Both the position numbers and the translations under genes were made by a program. Positions 18,215 to 31,264 of a stretch of DNA of 37,367 bases are shown here, one piece after another; position 1 is the stretch's first letter, and each line of letters begins with the position of its first letter. The notes below the pieces were generated by a model, which was not told the DNA's origin, ran no database searches, and was given only the letters and a program-made list of their open reading frames with translations. The DNA lies in contig MDLE01000002.1 in NCBI GenBank assembly GCA_001730065.1, forward strand, positions 1 to 37,367, in the 5' to 3' direction. This stretch comes from Rickettsiales bacterium (ex Bugula neritina AB1). GTDB taxonomy: Bacteria; Pseudomonadota; Alphaproteobacteria; CAJXXZ01; UBA1459.

Positions 18215-18573
18215 AAATATATTTTAATGATAATTTATTACCATCAGAAATGTCTGGCAAAGTTTCTATAAAATTTAATAAAAAAACGGAAATTCTTCGA
18301 GATATTTATAATAATATTATCAGTAAAGATGAAAAATACTTAATCACTATAGAAAGTATTAGCGAAATAATACCAATTTTTATAAGAGATAAACGAGGTG
18401 AAAAATTTTCTTTTTATTTTAATAATCATGATATGTATTTTTTTTCTTCTATTACTTCTGAATATGAAATAATACCCTTAAACCTGACATTTCATACAAT
18501 CTTATTAGATTTTTCCTTTACTATTTCTGATACATATGTTGTGAAATGGAAAATGATTCTAGAAGAATATTAA
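18211..18573 (+). CDS. uncharacterised protein coupled to the connector gene
   Basis: The 120-residue product starts within the stop of the connector gene (ATGA overlap), so translation is probably coupled. It appears mostly beta-stranded, with alternating hydrophobic residues (YLITIESISEIIPIFI, KFSFYF, HTILLDFSFTI) and no membrane segment. In the Rhodobacter GTA the next genes encode a head-tail adaptor and tail terminator, which are small beta proteins. The position fits, but I see no clear sequence signature. Confidence 0.55.
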   Translation: MKIYFNDNLLPSEMSGKVSIKFNKKTEILRDIYNNIISKDEKYLITIESISEIIPIFIRDKRGEKFSFYFNNHDMYFFSSITSEYEIIPLNLTFHTILLDFSFTISDTYVVKWKMILEEY

Positions 18574-18582
18574 GAATAATAA

Positions 18583-19029
18583 TTATTCTTGATATTTTTC
18601 ATATATTCTTGTAGATCTTTCCATATCTTTTTTTTTTAATTCTTCTCTTTTATCCTTTATTTTTTTTTTTTTAACAAAAGAAATTATTATTTTAAAAAAT
18701 CCATCTTTATTAAAATAAGCTTTACATACACCAATAGTACCTCCACAACTCTTAATACTATTATATAGGGAAAAAATTTGAGATTTTTTTAATAATAATC
18801 TTTTTGGTCTATCCTGATCTATAGAAAATAAATGATTTTTTATAAAAACATTTTGCCACCAACATTCCATATTCTTTATTACACAAAAACTATTTTGAAT
18901 AGATAAACCATATAAACGAATTGATTTTACTTCATTACCAAGTAATTCCACACCTGCTTCAATTTCTTTATCTACTAAATAATCATAGTATAATTTAGGG
19001 TTATTGGCTACTATAAAGGATTTTATCAT
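18583..19029 (-). CDS. smpB: SsrA-binding protein SmpB
   Basis: SmpB delivers tmRNA to stalled ribosomes. The 148-residue product shows YYDYLVDKEIEAGVELLGNEVKSIR (family: AGI.L.GTEVKSLR), the RPKRLLLKKSQI segment, GGTIGVCKAYFNKDGFFKI and a C-terminal basic tail with KDKREELKKKD corresponding to YDKRETLK. It is one base from rnj and shares its operon. No tmRNA gene is seen in the window. Confidence 0.93.
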   Translation of the reverse strand: MIKSFIVANNPKLYYDYLVDKEIEAGVELLGNEVKSIRLYGLSIQNSFCVIKNMECWWQNVFIKNHLFSIDQDRPKRLLLKKSQIFSLYNSIKSCGGTIGVCKAYFNKDGFFKIIISFVKKKKIKDKREELKKKDMERSTRIYEKYQE

Positions 19030-19030
19030 A

Positions 19031-20728
19031 CTATAAAACTAAAACATAAGGTATTTTACTATATTTACTTTTCATGAACATAATCACATCATTACGTATT
19101 AATTTTTTATCACTAGATATATTTTTTTTTACAATTTTTAAAATATTCTCACGACAAATAAAAACATCATTATCATTAAGAACACCATATATAAAGATAC
19201 TAATATTTTTTTGATGTTTAATATTAATTACTATTATACCATTAGAACTAAGTTGTTTTCTTTGTTGAAAAACCTCACCATTAATAGGATAAATTTGTTT
19301 TCCATCTATAACGTTTGTAATTACAGGTACTTGTCCCATATATTTAACGGACTCATTATCTTTTAAACGAAAAACTGCTCCATTAAATGGAGGTACTAAG
19401 CATCTACGATTTTTTATTTTCATTAAATTTTCCGCCGCCTTTAAATGTAATAAATCACCATGAATTGGTATAACACAATAAGGATTAATCATTTCCACCA
19501 TTTCCGCAATTTCTTGACGACCTGGGTGTCCAGACACATGTGTTTTAATCTCGTCACGTTCATCAATTACTGTAACATTTTGACTTATAAGATAGTTTTT
19601 TATATCTGTAATTTTTTCTTCATTACCAGGAATTACACGTGCGGAAAAAACCACCACATCTTTATTAGTAATTTTAATATCTTTATGAAATTTAAATGCT
19701 AATTTATATAATACGGAATTCATTTCTCCTTGAGAACCTGTACAAGCAATCATTACTTTTTCAGGTGGAAATTCATTCACACGATGTGCATCAAAAATAA
19801 AATTATTTTGATTTTTATCAATTAAATTTGTAGAAATAGCAACATTTGCCATTTTTATCATTGATCTACCTATAAGAAAAAAATAACGACCTGTTTTTTT
19901 TGCAATTTTATCTAATGAAACAAGACGTGCCACATTAGAAGCAAAAGATGTATAAATTAATCTATTTTTTGGATATTGCAGAGCTATTTTATATAAACCT
20001 TCCGCCACTTCCATTTCAGATCCTGTTCTTGTGTTTTCATTTGCATTTGTAGAATCACATAAAAAACCAGTAATTTTATATTTTTCACCAATAGATTTTA
20101 ATAATAAATAATCAGTTTTTTGACCTATTACAGGATCATCATCAAATTTCCAGTCACCTGTATGAAAAATAGTTGCAGCAGGAGTTTTAATTAAAATATT
20201 ATTTGTATCAGGAATAGAATGAGTAATATTTGAGAATAAAATCTTAAAATCATTAAGTTGAAATTCTTTATTTGTTTCAACAATATTAAGTGTGGTTTTT
20301 ATATGATTCTGTTTAAGATCTTCTTCAATAATTTTCATTGTAAATTTTGTAGTATAAATAGGTGCTTTAATTACTTTTAAACATTCTACTAATGCACCAA
20401 TATGATCTTGATGAGCGTGTGTAATAATATATCCTAATATATTTTCCTCTCCTATTTTTTTTAAATATTCAAAAGATGGTAAAGTATTATAGGAAGTACC
20501 TAAAATACTTTTAAAAGATATACCTACATCACAAATAAGCCATTTATTTTTATAACCAAAAAGGTTTAAATTCATACCTATTTGTTGAACACCAGAAATT
20601 GGTATAAAAAACATACCATCATCTGTATTAAAATCAATATTTTTATCTTCAAAATCTTCACTACCTTCTGGTATTTGTGTGTAAGAAATATTATTCATAT
20701 CTTTTTTTTTATTGCTTTTTGTTTTCAT
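19031..20728 (-). CDS. rnj: ribonuclease J
   Basis: This is a metallo-beta-lactamase/beta-CASP nuclease for mRNA turnover and rRNA maturation. The 565-residue product has GVQQIGMNLNLF at the start of the fold, the metal motif ITHAHQDHIGAL near residue 100, HTGDWKFD, CDSTNANENTRTGSE, ACTGSQGEMNSVL and VSGHPGRQEIAEM...IPIHGD. All catalytic His and Asp residues are present. A Lys-rich N-terminal extension of about 35 residues precedes the fold. Alphaproteobacteria use RNase J for 16S and 23S end trimming, and the rRNA operon is close by. Confidence 0.96.
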   Translation of the reverse strand: MKTKSNKKKDMNNISYTQIPEGSEDFEDKNIDFNTDDGMFFIPISGVQQIGMNLNLFGYKNKWLICDVGISFKSILGTSYNTLPSFEYLKKIGEENILGYIITHAHQDHIGALVECLKVIKAPIYTTKFTMKIIEEDLKQNHIKTTLNIVETNKEFQLNDFKILFSNITHSIPDTNNILIKTPAATIFHTGDWKFDDDPVIGQKTDYLLLKSIGEKYKITGFLCDSTNANENTRTGSEMEVAEGLYKIALQYPKNRLIYTSFASNVARLVSLDKIAKKTGRYFFLIGRSMIKMANVAISTNLIDKNQNNFIFDAHRVNEFPPEKVMIACTGSQGEMNSVLYKLAFKFHKDIKITNKDVVVFSARVIPGNEEKITDIKNYLISQNVTVIDERDEIKTHVSGHPGRQEIAEMVEMINPYCVIPIHGDLLHLKAAENLMKIKNRRCLVPPFNGAVFRLKDNESVKYMGQVPVITNVIDGKQIYPINGEVFQQRKQLSSNGIIVINIKHQKNISIFIYGVLNDNDVFICRENILKIVKKNISSDKKLIRNDVIMFMKSKYSKIPYVLVL

Positions 20729-20800
20729 TATTTTATCCTTTACTTTATCAACTTATAAAAAATATAATTATTTTAATAAGATGTTTATTTATATCTTTTT

Positions 20801-21769
20801 TTACAAAAAGATTTCTATTACATGTATTCTATCAGATTTTGGTAATATATTGATAAAATTTTTAAAGTTTTTTCTTAAATAAATATGTAAAAGATTTTTA
20901 AAATGATAATATTTATTAGAAGTAAAATTATTATATTTTTCAAAAAAATAATTAACAATTTCTTTTTGCCCAATAATATTAAGAATATAATTTTGATTAT
21001 TACCTGTAATCATAACTTCTAAGTTATATTCCTCTTCTATTTCTAATAGTATTTCACTCATTAAAATTAAAAATAAAAAACAATCTTTAAAAGTATTTTG
21101 TATAGGTATATTAATACCTCCATATAAAAATATCCAATTAATATTATAATTTAAATAAACAAATTTTTTTTTTAAAATTTTTATAGTTTTTTCTAATATA
21201 TCATTAATACTATCTTTACAAGAAGTATCTTTTAGTAAATATAGAATATATGTATAAAATTCAATATTAACTTGTTGTTTTAATAAGAAATCTAAAGATA
21301 ATTTAGTATCCTGCAAAAAATTATAAAAATTTTTATGTTGGTATAATAATTTTTGCAAAATATATGTATTTAAATTTTGTAAATATTTATTATTTTTTAA
21401 TTGGTATTTATTTTTAGAAAAATTATAAAAAAATAAATTAATTTTTTTTACTACCAAAGGTAAAATAAAAGGTTTGATAAAAAAATCCCATAAATTACTA
21501 ACAGATATTTGATTTATTTCATTAATTTGTTTTAAATTTAAAAATATTATTATTGGAATATTGTTAGTATTAATAGCCTTTAAAATATCTCTATCTTTAA
21601 GAAAATTAATACTAATTATTAATAATCTAATTTTTTTTTTTTTTAGAGAATTAATTTCATGAATAGTGATAGTATTTTGTGTATATAAAAAATATTTTAA
21701 AGAAAGTTGATGAAAAAATTCTTCACAAATATTATTATCCACATACATAATATTAAACTTATCTATCAC
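20801..21769 (-). CDS. degenerate response-regulator-like protein
   Basis: The N-terminal ~115 residues follow the receiver fold: FNIMYVDNN for the acidic pocket, a beta-3 strand LLIIS and the conserved DFFIKPF with Lys99-Pro100. At the phosphoacceptor position (about residue 53), Ser stands where Asp is expected, so it is a pseudo-receiver that probably cannot be phosphorylated. The C-terminal ~180 residues are helical with a late alpha/beta part (TFKDCFLFLILMSEILLEIEEEYNLEVMI). This faintly resembles ChpT-type histidine phosphotransferases, but I cannot confirm it. It precedes rnj by 72 bp on the same strand. Confidence 0.6.
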   Translation of the reverse strand: MIDKFNIMYVDNNICEEFFHQLSLKYFLYTQNTITIHEINSLKKKKIRLLIISINFLKDRDILKAINTNNIPIIIFLNLKQINEINQISVSNLWDFFIKPFILPLVVKKINLFFYNFSKNKYQLKNNKYLQNLNTYILQKLLYQHKNFYNFLQDTKLSLDFLLKQQVNIEFYTYILYLLKDTSCKDSINDILEKTIKILKKKFVYLNYNINWIFLYGGINIPIQNTFKDCFLFLILMSEILLEIEEEYNLEVMITGNNQNYILNIIGQKEIVNYFFEKYNNFTSNKYYHFKNLLHIYLRKNFKNFINILPKSDRIHVIEIFL

Positions 21770-21813
21770 AACAAATATATAACAAAATAATATTTAAATT
21801 TTGTTAATGATTT

Positions 21814-22053
21814 TTATAAATTAATAGAAATAACTGAATCTAATAAATATATATTATTAGTATTATCAATTATGTTATCATCTTTCAATAAAAGGATAAA
21901 ATTAATAATTTGTATTATAAATTCTTTATTTAAAACTAAACCTTCAAATACTTCACAAATATTATCACATTTCTTTTTTATGATGTAATAAATTCTTACA
22001 AGATGATAATCTCTCCATTTTATAGATGTAGCAAACCTATTAAAATTTTTCTT
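21814..22053 (-). pseudogene. rplS: eroded reading frame resembling ribosomal protein L19
   Basis: An open stretch of 79 codons without ATG, GTG or TTG start resembles L19. RDYHLVRIYYIIKKK...ICEVFEGLVL parallels the family's GDxVxVxxxVxEGxxxRxQxFEGVVI, and NNIYLLDSVISINL parallels ERVFxxHSPxIxxIxV. The C-terminal third of L19 (RRGxVRRAKLYYLR) is missing, as is the usual N-terminal helix. It is either a decaying rplS or an extreme variant with a non-standard start such as ATA. It lies between 23S rRNA and the receiver-like gene. Confidence 0.35.
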
Positions 22054-22086
22054 TTATGTTTTTTCTAGTAGTAATAAATAAATGAG

Positions 22087-22124
22087 TATTTATAGATTAA
22101 CTCAATATTTATAAATTAACTCAA
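22087..22124. repeat. 19-bp tandem duplication
   Basis: Two adjacent copies of tatttata(g/a)attaactcaa differ at one base. They lie in the non-coding tail of the rRNA operon. No function is evident. Confidence 0.8.
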
Positions 22125-22210
22125 GGTTATTCCAAAAAACAATATACAAAATCTAATTAAATTATTTATTTTGATCAATCAAATAGTTAGAAAGTACTTT
22201 TTTAAAAACT

Positions 22211-22230
22211 GTATAAACAGATAAACGTAT
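22211..22230 (-). other. 23S precursor processing stem, 3' arm
   Basis: This pairs with 25053-25072 (19 of 20 positions complementary by identity of the reverse complement). It lies just outside the mature 23S 3' end, as expected for the RNase III stem of the 23S precursor. Confidence 0.8.
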
Positions 22231-22247
22231 AGTATAAAAAAAATAAA

Positions 22248-25040
<2,793 letters not shown>

Positions 25041-25052
25041 CTCTTTGTTAAA

Positions 25053-25072
25053 ATACATTTATCTGTTTATAC
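25053..25072 (-). other. 23S precursor processing stem, 5' arm
   Basis: This is the partner of 22211-22230, located a few bases before the 23S 5' end and after tRNA-Ala. The two arms would bring the ends of the 23S precursor together. Confidence 0.8.
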
Positions 25073-25088
25073 GATTTCAAAATTAGTA

Positions 25089-25163
25089 TGGTGGAGGAGA
25101 CAAGAATCGCACTTGTGACCTTCTGTGTGCAAAACAACTGCTCTACTACTGAGCTACACCCCC
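25089..25163 (-). tRNA. tRNA-Ala (TGC), structurally weak
   Basis: This is a 75-nt cloverleaf with an encoded CCA end and anticodon TGC (loop TTTGCAC), in the usual place between 16S and 23S. Oddities include a U6-U67 mismatch and a G-U in the acceptor stem, and a G27-A43 mismatch in the anticodon stem. The T-loop reads TGCGATT, so position 55 is G rather than T. The short D-loop AGTAGTA lacks the GG pair. The elbow contacts G18-psi55 and G19-C56 cannot form normally. Confidence 0.9.
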
Positions 25164-25172
25164 TAAATGCGG

Positions 25173-25244
25173 TGGGCTCGAGTGGACTCGAACCACCAAC
25201 CCCACGCTTATCAAGCGTGTGCTCTGCCTTTGAGCTACAAGCCC
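25173..25244 (-). tRNA. tRNA-Ile (GAT)
   Basis: The anticodon loop TTGATAA is closed by CACGC/GCGTG, the acceptor GGGCTTG pairs with CGAGCCC, the T-arm is GGTGG-TTCGAGT-CCACT, and the D-loop keeps GG. All stems are sound. The base run after discriminator A is CCG, so the CCA end is not encoded and must be added by the CCA enzyme (present at 29974-31086). Confidence 0.95.
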
Positions 25245-25265
25245 ACATACTTACCCTCCCTAAAA

Positions 25266-25292
25266 AAGAGGACATAAGGATTTTGTACTGGA
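25266..25292 (-). other. 16S precursor processing stem, 3' arm
   Basis: This 27-nt segment between 16S and tRNA-Ile is complementary to 27084-27110 with one mismatch. The two flank 16S rRNA and match the expected RNase III precursor stem. Confidence 0.88.
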
Positions 25293-25413
25293 AAATGCAT
25301 AATATATTATTTTAATATAATATACTGAAACTCTGAATTATCACTTAAAATTTTTATTAATTAAAAGATAGTAAATACCATTTAACTTAATAAATTAAAT
25401 AATAAAAAACCAG

Positions 25414-26956
<1,543 letters not shown>

Positions 26957-27083
26957 TTAAGGTTTTTTCTTGGTTCATTTAAAACAAATTAGTTTATTTT
27001 AATATACATTTTCACCGTAATAAAGGTGAACAAGAAAAATCTTAATCAATTTAATTTTAATAAATTAAAAAACTTAAAACTTC

Positions 27084-27110
27084 TCCAGTTCAAAATCCTT
27101 ATGTCCTCTT
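27084..27110 (-). other. 16S precursor processing stem, 5' arm
   Basis: This is the partner of 25266-25292 (26 of 27 positions). It lies about 130 nt upstream of the mature 16S 5' end, so the operon transcript must start upstream of 27110. Confidence 0.88.
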
Positions 27111-27160
27111 CTTATATAAAAAAGGAGAGAACCATACCAAAAACTAACTAACTGTTTCTA

Positions 27161-27189
27161 AATTTACAACAATAATAATTTAAAATCAA
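27161..27189 (-). promoter_or_regulatory. candidate rRNA operon promoter
   Basis: On the minus strand TTGATT (27189-27184) and TAAATT (27166-27161) are spaced by 17 bp, and a start would fall about 45 nt before the 16S processing stem. Each hexamer matches consensus at 4 of 6 bases, so the call rests mainly on position. Confidence 0.35.
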
Positions 27190-27263
27190 TAGTTTTATAA
27201 AAAATATTAATAAAATTTTAAAATTTAGGCGATTTATGTAAATTTGTTCTATAAATATATTTA

Positions 27264-29969
27264 TTATATAAAAAATTCATGACATCTTGCACAAAAAAAA
27301 TTATCTAAAAGAGATGTATATTTCCAACAACGTTCACATTTTTTATCTTTTGTAGCAATAATTTTTTCTTCTTCTGCAAACTCAGCTTTTGATACCATAA
27401 GTATTTTTGTTATTAAATCTAATTCTTTTTCTTTATTTTTATAAGGTTTAATGTAAATTATTCCTTCATTATTACCATTAATAATTTTGTTTTTTCTTGC
27501 TTCTTCTAATAAATAACGAACTCTCGTTAAGTAATTATATAAACCATCAATATATGTATATGTTTCCTCCCACAAATAATCATCATTAAAAGTTTCAAAA
27601 TTCTTAATATGATAAGAGGTATGATTCATGGCAAGAGCTGCTTCCTCTACTAAAATTGGTAAAAATGGCCCTAGACATTTTAGTAAAAATTCTAAAATTA
27701 AACTAAGAGTTTTACGAACTGCTTGACGTTCTGGATGATTAGATGAATGACAATATAGAATATCTTTATTAACATCTAAATAAAAAAAAGATAATTCCTG
27801 AATAAACTTAAAAATACCATCAAAAATCTCTCGTATTTGAAAATTTTTACTTAAATCTATAATATTAATCTCTAATTTACGACATTTATGTAAAATATAC
27901 GCTTCAAGAGGAAATTCATCTGTTATAATAAATTCTTTTTCCTTATCCTGTAAATTATGAGTAGCACCTATTAAATAAGTAATTACATTACGAATTTTTT
28001 GCAAAATTTCTCGTTTATTTTCAATAATATTTTCACTAATTTTAATATCTTCTTGATAGTCACTAGATATTAACCATGTTCTAAATAAATCCACTCCGTA
28101 TTTTTCCATTAATACATCTGCACCTATACCATTACCTTTTGATTTTGAAAGTTTTTCTCCTTTTTCATCTACGATAAATCCATGAGTAATAACATTTTTA
28201 TAAGGAATTTTTTTATTTAAAAGTACAGAAGTAGTTAAAAGACTTTGAAACCATCCTCTATGTTGATCAGATCCCTCTAAAATTAAATCAATTACTGGTG
28301 TTTCTTGTTCTTCTTTACTAAAGTGTTTTTTAATAACTGCATACCAACTCAAACCGCTTTCTAGCCAAACATCTACTATTCCATAAATACCCGTATATTG
28401 ATCCCTTATTTCTTCCGGTAGAAAATAATCTACAATATTAATATCTAATAAATGATCATCTCCATTTTTTTTAATTTCTTCTAAAATTTTTTTTTGAATT
28501 TTCGGATCTTTTAATAATTGACCATTTTTATCCATAAACATTACTAGACATACACCCCAAGATCTTTGACGAGATGTACACCAATCTCCTTCTCGATTTT
28601 TAACAAAACTTCTAATACGGTTAATGGTTTTTTGAGGATACCAATTTATCTGATCAATATACTCTTCTACATTTGCTTCTTGGAGTTTAATAAATATTTG
28701 AGGTGTAGAAATATATATCAAAGGATTGTTGCTACGATCAGAATAAGGATATGAGTGTTCAATAGTTTCATAAAATATCATAGAACTCTTTAATAACTCT
28801 AGTATACGATTTTCATCCTTAAAAATATGAAGACCAGACATAATAGGTGTGTTTTCTTTATAATAACCTTTTTCATCCACGTAATTTAAAGTTTTAATAC
28901 CATGTTTTAAAGTACATAGATTATAATCTTCTAGACCATGATCAGGTGCAGAATGTACGAAACCTGTTCCTGTACTAGAAGTAACATGACTACCCTCTAA
29001 TAAAGGTACTATTTTATCGGTAATAACAGGATGAGATACCCATAAATTTTCTAATTCCTTTCCCTCTACTATAATTTCTGTATCCTCTATATCCCATATA
29101 TCCTCTATTTTTTTATAGAAATCCATATAATTTTCTTCTGATACTAGACATTTATGTTTATTAATGATAATAACCTTGTAGATAATATTTTTATTATAAG
29201 CAACTCCACAATTGGAAATAACCGTCCAAGGAGTAGTAGTCCAAAATATGATGTGAAAATCATTAAATTTTTTATTTTCTGATTCTTTAATAGGTACCAT
29301 TATATATAAAGCTTTAGAAATTTTTTCCTTATATTTTATTTCTATTTCTGCTACCGTTGATTGTTCATCAATTGACCAAGCTACTGGTTTATAATCTAAG
29401 TAAATTTTGGAATCTAATAATAAATCACTAACACATTTATAAACATCATATACATAATCTTTATCCATTGTAGAATAAAATTTATCTCCTGTAAGTACAC
29501 ATAAATTTTTTGTTGATTTTTTATGAATTAATGAAATTTCTTCCGCAAAATTTCTACATAATTTTCTAAAATCGAAAATACTATTACATTGTAATTTTTC
29601 TTTACCTATCTTTTTTTGTACAGCTAGTTCAATAGGTAATCCATGACAATCATGACCATGCATAATAGGTACTTCATAACCTAACATTGTATATAATCTT
29701 GCAATCGTATCTTTTAAAGAAATAGATAAATAATGACCTGCATGAAAATACCCAGACACAAAAGGAGGTCCGTAATGGAACAAAAAACGTCCTTTTTTAT
29801 TGGGTTTTTGTTTTATTTGTTCATAAATTTTAATTTTATCCCAATATTCTAAAATCTTTTTTTGTGTTTCTAGAGGTTTCCCATAACGTGAAAAGTTTGT
29901 TTTCGGTAAAAAAATTGATTCTTTTATTTTTTTTTTATCTATCATATCTAAATAATGATTATATATCAT
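27264..29969 (-). CDS. ileS: isoleucyl-tRNA synthetase
   Basis: This class I synthetase charges tRNA-Ile. The 901-residue product has the GPPFVSGYFHAGH signature (HIGH motif as HAGH), HGHDCHGLPIE, the editing-domain region TTTPWTVISNCGVAYN, the KMSKS loop GEKLSKSKGNG and a C-terminal zinc finger CERCWKY...CARC that places it in the bacterial IleS type. A second in-frame ATG at 29945 is a plausible alternative start; neither has a clear ribosome site. The end of cca lies 4 bp upstream, so they form one unit. The cognate tRNA-Ile lies in the rRNA operon downstream. Confidence 0.97.
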   Translation of the reverse strand: MIYNHYLDMIDKKKIKESIFLPKTNFSRYGKPLETQKKILEYWDKIKIYEQIKQKPNKKGRFLFHYGPPFVSGYFHAGHYLSISLKDTIARLYTMLGYEVPIMHGHDCHGLPIELAVQKKIGKEKLQCNSIFDFRKLCRNFAEEISLIHKKSTKNLCVLTGDKFYSTMDKDYVYDVYKCVSDLLLDSKIYLDYKPVAWSIDEQSTVAEIEIKYKEKISKALYIMVPIKESENKKFNDFHIIFWTTTPWTVISNCGVAYNKNIIYKVIIINKHKCLVSEENYMDFYKKIEDIWDIEDTEIIVEGKELENLWVSHPVITDKIVPLLEGSHVTSSTGTGFVHSAPDHGLEDYNLCTLKHGIKTLNYVDEKGYYKENTPIMSGLHIFKDENRILELLKSSMIFYETIEHSYPYSDRSNNPLIYISTPQIFIKLQEANVEEYIDQINWYPQKTINRIRSFVKNREGDWCTSRQRSWGVCLVMFMDKNGQLLKDPKIQKKILEEIKKNGDDHLLDINIVDYFLPEEIRDQYTGIYGIVDVWLESGLSWYAVIKKHFSKEEQETPVIDLILEGSDQHRGWFQSLLTTSVLLNKKIPYKNVITHGFIVDEKGEKLSKSKGNGIGADVLMEKYGVDLFRTWLISSDYQEDIKISENIIENKREILQKIRNVITYLIGATHNLQDKEKEFIITDEFPLEAYILHKCRKLEINIIDLSKNFQIREIFDGIFKFIQELSFFYLDVNKDILYCHSSNHPERQAVRKTLSLILEFLLKCLGPFLPILVEEAALAMNHTSYHIKNFETFNDDYLWEETYTYIDGLYNYLTRVRYLLEEARKNKIINGNNEGIIYIKPYKNKEKELDLITKILMVSKAEFAEEEKIIATKDKKCERCWKYTSLLDNFFCARCHEFFI

Positions 29970-29973
29970 TTTA

Positions 29974-31086
29974 CTATTTTATATATAATTTTAGAAAATT
30001 TTCTTTACAATCGTCTTCTTCAAAACCCCTTTTTATACCTTCTTTGTGTATGAATATATAATCATTTTTATATGTAATAAAATCTTTTTCTTCTACAAGA
30101 ATAATATCTTTATATATATCATTATCATTAATTTTATCCTTTAATAAAAGCATTTCTTTTAATAAAGGAAAAGATTGTATTTTTTTCCATATATTAACAT
30201 ATGTATTTATATCATTATTATTGTAAATTTTTATAAAATACATAAGAAATTTTTTTTCTTCCTTTAAAAAGGGCATTTTATTGATTTGATGATAAGGATA
30301 TTTATAAAATATAATATACAGTCTTTCTTTTTCATTAAATTCATATTTCTCTAAATTTAAATCCTTTTCCCACAAAAGTTTACTAATACCTAATTCATTA
30401 ATAATAGTAATACCCTTTTTCCAGTTAAAATGTTTTAAAATACTTTTAATTTCCATTAATACTCTTTCGATAGAAAGGATTTTTATGTTTTTTACAAGTT
30501 TTAAAAGTAAATCTTTATAAAATTCATAATTATTTATTTTACTATATCGAATAAAAAATCGTATAAATCTCAAAATTCTTAAGTAATCTTCCTGTATACG
30601 TATATATGCATCACCTATAAAACGAACAATACCATTTTTTAAATCTTCTATACCATTTTGATAGTCATAAATTATATTTTTAATATAAAATAAACTGTTA
30701 AAAGTAAAATCTCTTCTATCACTATCACTTTTCCAATCTCCCTGAAAAACTACTTTTGATTTTCTTCCGTAATTTTCCACATCTTTTCTTAGTGAAGTGA
30801 TTTCTATTCTATATTTCTTATAAAAAATAGATACAGTACCATAAACAATACCTGTAGGGATAGGTTTATAATCCTTTAAGATATCCATAACTTTTTCTGG
30901 TATAAAAGGCGTAGCAATATCTATATCTTTATTATCAATACCTAATAAACTATCTCGTACAATACCTCCCACAAACCTACCTTTTATTTTTTCTAATATT
31001 ATTTGTAAAAATTCATCATTTAAATAAGAAAAATCACATTTTGGAAACAAGCTCTTTATAGAATTTATATCATATGTTTTATACAT
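29974..31086 (-). CDS. cca: CCA tRNA nucleotidyltransferase / poly(A)-polymerase family
   Basis: The 370-residue class II nucleotidyltransferase contains [24 protein letters not shown] with the metal-binding DxD, then [20 protein letters not shown] and [17 protein letters not shown], the classical order of the CCA/PcnB head and neck. The C-terminal body is divergent and short. A CCA-adding role is favoured because the tRNA-Ile gene here lacks an encoded CCA. A poly(A) polymerase cannot be excluded by sequence alone. Confidence 0.92.
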   Translation of the reverse strand: MYKTYDINSIKSLFPKCDFSYLNDEFLQIILEKIKGRFVGGIVRDSLLGIDNKDIDIATPFIPEKVMDILKDYKPIPTGIVYGTVSIFYKKYRIEITSLRKDVENYGRKSKVVFQGDWKSDSDRRDFTFNSLFYIKNIIYDYQNGIEDLKNGIVRFIGDAYIRIQEDYLRILRFIRFFIRYSKINNYEFYKDLLLKLVKNIKILSIERVLMEIKSILKHFNWKKGITIINELGISKLLWEKDLNLEKYEFNEKERLYIIFYKYPYHQINKMPFLKEEKKFLMYFIKIYNNNDINTYVNIWKKIQSFPLLKEMLLLKDKINDNDIYKDIILVEEKDFITYKNDYIFIHKEGIKRGFEEDDCKENFLKLYIK

Positions 31087-31126
31087 TTCTATAAATAATA
31101 CTAGAAAATATGATATTATTATAATT

Positions 31127-31264
31127 ATGACAAAAAGAACTTATCAACCTAGTGTTATTAAAAGAAAAAGAACTCATGGTTTTCGTGAAAGAATGAGAAC
31201 AGCAGATGGGAGAAAAATTATTAATAATAGAAGAAAAATGGGTAGAAAAAGATTATCCGTATAA
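31127..31264 (+). CDS. rpmH: 50S ribosomal protein L34
   Basis: The 45-residue product [18 protein letters not shown]... [18 protein letters not shown] is an unmistakable L34, basic and complete. It is too short for most ORF cut-offs. Its stop overlaps the ruvX start (TAATG). rnpA, almost always next to rpmH, is missing here. Confidence 0.97.
   Translation: MTKRTYQPSVIKRKRTHGFRERMRTADGRKIINNRRKMGRKRLSV

Larger units (their letters stand above)
26957..27263. other. rRNA operon leader and promoter region
   Basis: This gene-free stretch lies between the ileS stop and 16S. It contains the 5' arm of the 16S stem and a candidate promoter. No reading frame or further RNA is recognisable. Confidence 0.6.
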
